Assembly: GCA_964512285.1 (NCBI GenBank)
Contig: CAZEJO010000011.1
Location: 1-49,936, forward strand
Length of the DNA stretch: 49,936 nt
DNA from: SM23-28-2 sp964512285
GTDB taxonomy: Bacteria > Chloroflexota > Dehalococcoidia > SM23-28-2
Direction: 5' to 3'
Part shown: positions 48,785-49,936 of the stretch, in pieces
Position numbering within the stretch: position 1 is the stretch's first letter
Layout: every line of letters starts with the position of its first letter
Translations under genes and position numbers: made by a program
Notes under the pieces: model-generated
What the model saw: only the letters and a program-made list of their open reading frames with translations
What the model was told of the DNA's origin: nothing
Databases searched by the model: none

Positions 48785-49930
48785 ATGGTTGTGCCACATC
48801 TCAAGGAGCTACGACCGGCCTATGGATTCGATGATGTGGCCATTGTCCCGGGCGAGGTGACCGTCAACCCCGAGATGAGCGACGCCTCCTTCGCCCTCGA
48901 CCGCTTCCGCTTCGCCATGCCCGTTCTGGCCGCTGACCTGGACGCCGTGGTCAATCCTCGCTTCGCCGTCGCGTTCCACCAGATGGGCGGCCTGGCGCTG
49001 CTCAATCTGGAGGGCCTACAGACGCGCTACAGCGACCCTGATACCGCCCTGGCGGAGATCCTCTCGGCCAGCGATGAGGATGCCACCGCCGTGATCCAGA
49101 AGGTGTACTCGCAGCCTATCCGGGAGGAGCTCGTCGGCGAGCGGATCGGCGAGATCAAGGCTGGGGGAGCCGTGTGCGCTGTTTCGGCCACTCCGGCCAG
49201 CACCAAGCGTCTGGCGCCGGTGGCAGTGGAGGCTGGCGCCGACATCTTTGCGGTCAAAGCGACCGTGACCACGGCCCGCCACATCTCGCGCAGTATTCGG
49301 GGCCTCATCCTGCCGGAGCTTTGCCAGCAGCTACCGGTGCCGGTGGTGGTGGGCAACACCGTCACCTATGGCGCCTGCAAGGAGCTGATGGAAACAGGGG
49401 TCGCGGGCGTGCTGGTGGGTGTGGGCCCGGGCGCCATTTGCACGACTCGCGAGGTGCTGGGAGTGGGCGTGCCACAGGTTACGGCCACGATCGAGTGCGC
49501 CGGCGCTCGCGACGAGCACTATCGGGAGACGGGCCGCTACGTGGCTGTGATCACCGACGGTGGCATGCGCACCGGCGGCGACGTTTGCAAGGCGCTGGCC
49601 GCGGGCGCCGATGGAGTCATGCTGGGCTCTATCTTCGCCGGCGCGCAGGAGTCGCCCGGTCAGGGCTACTCCTGGGGGATGTCCACCGGCCACACTCAGC
49701 TTCCGCGCGGCACCCGCATTCATGTTGGCGTGAACACCACACTGGAGCGTCTGCTCTTCGGCCCCACGTCTCGGACCGACGGCACGGAGAACCTGGTGGG
49801 AGCCATACGCAGCGCTATGGGGATGTGCGGGGCCCAGACCATCAATGAGTTCCACAACGTGGAGCTAATTGTAGCGCCCTCCATCAAGACGGAGGGCAAG
49901 AAGCACCAGCTAGCCCAGCAGCGGCGGTAG
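48785..49930 (+). CDS. guaB3: IMP dehydrogenase family protein, GuaB3 type
   Basis: A 381-residue TIM-barrel protein of the IMP dehydrogenase/GMP reductase superfamily. It lacks the CBS domain pair between the barrel halves. The N-terminus AYGFDDVAIVPGEVTVNPEM and LAADLDAVVNPRFAVAFHQM resemble the GuaB3 group of actinobacteria, cyanobacteria and Chloroflexota rather than canonical GuaB. The active-site Cys219 is in GPGAICTTREVLGVGVPQVT, and ITDGGMRTGGDVCKALAAGA with GADGVMLGSIFAGAQESPGQ bind the nucleotide phosphate. It would oxidise IMP to XMP for GTP synthesis. The ATG at 48785 is chosen because the promoter lies downstream of the longer frame start at 48659. Confidence 0.9.
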   Translation: MVVPHLKELRPAYGFDDVAIVPGEVTVNPEMSDASFALDRFRFAMPVLAADLDAVVNPRFAVAFHQMGGLALLNLEGLQTRYSDPDTALAEILSASDEDATAVIQKVYSQPIREELVGERIGEIKAGGAVCAVSATPASTKRLAPVAVEAGADIFAVKATVTTARHISRSIRGLILPELCQQLPVPVVVGNTVTYGACKELMETGVAGVLVGVGPGAICTTREVLGVGVPQVTATIECAGARDEHYRETGRYVAVITDGGMRTGGDVCKALAAGADGVMLGSIFAGAQESPGQGYSWGMSTGHTQLPRGTRIHVGVNTTLERLLFGPTSRTDGTENLVGAIRSAMGMCGAQTINEFHNVELIVAPSIKTEGKKHQLAQQRR

Positions 49931-49936
49931 GTTCTG

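Overview
This 49.9 kb window is a densely coded, high-GC bacterial chromosome segment with about 50 real genes. The gene sets point to a Chloroflexota bacterium, most likely Dehalococcoidia-like. Pointers are a complex I cluster without nuoEFG, a GuaB3-type IMP dehydrogenase homologue, orphan branched-chain-amino-acid-type binding lipoproteins, and large paralogous sets of thiolase-like, DUF35 and SDR acyl-CoA enzymes. That placement is inference from gene content. No 16S gene, tRNA gene, CRISPR array, prophage or insertion sequence was seen.

Region 1 (1-17.9 kb) is an acyl-CoA and ketone-body accessory region. It holds the tail of an acyl-CoA synthetase, a hotdog thioesterase, two orphan lipoprotein substrate-binding proteins, both subunits of a 3-oxoacid CoA-transferase, an acetoacetyl-CoA synthetase, an ABC-2 exporter and a methyltransferase with a decayed partial copy next to it. 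It also holds a divergent cluster of four thiolase-superfamily proteins that all lack the nucleophilic cysteine. Two DUF35 proteins accompany them, one fused to an SCP2-like domain. The divergent thiolase promoters face each other, and a perfect 14-bp palindrome sits exactly between the -35 and -10 boxes of one of them. I regard this as the most interesting system in the window: thiolase-fold proteins that are probably not thiolases, paired with DUF35 partners as in known retro-aldolases of steroid side-chain degradation.

Region 2 (17.9-25.1 kb) is a housekeeping operon from a strong promoter: argF (with an unusual HDLP instead of HCLP motif), cdaA-cdaR for c-di-AMP, der, plsY, a HEAT-repeat protein, a Nudix hydrolase and a GNAT acetyltransferase, closed by a strong hairpin.

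Region 3 (25.1-30.1 kb, minus strand) holds two tandemly duplicated SDR dehydrogenases that resemble the dehydrogenase domain of peroxisomal multifunctional enzyme 2, a split MaoC hydratase pair, a PHP hydrolase and a class III aminotransferase.

Region 4 (30.3-40.1 kb) is a respiratory complex I operon in the order nuoA-C-D-H-J-K-small protein-L-M-N, followed by ybeY. Neither iron-sulfur subunit NuoB nor NuoI is present, nor NuoEFG.

Region 5 (40.1-49.9 kb) is a replication/repair and translation block. dnaX-ebfC-recR-recO-fmdB-like read rightward, and rsmI-metG-tatD-prenyl synthase read leftward toward them. A GuaB3-type gene is divergent from rsmI. Upstream of dnaX lies a 371-bp intergenic region with a large imperfect inverted repeat, its own candidate minus-strand promoter, two DnaA-box-like sites and a near-consensus dnaX promoter.

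Functions are assigned by reading motifs in the translations; no database search was run.
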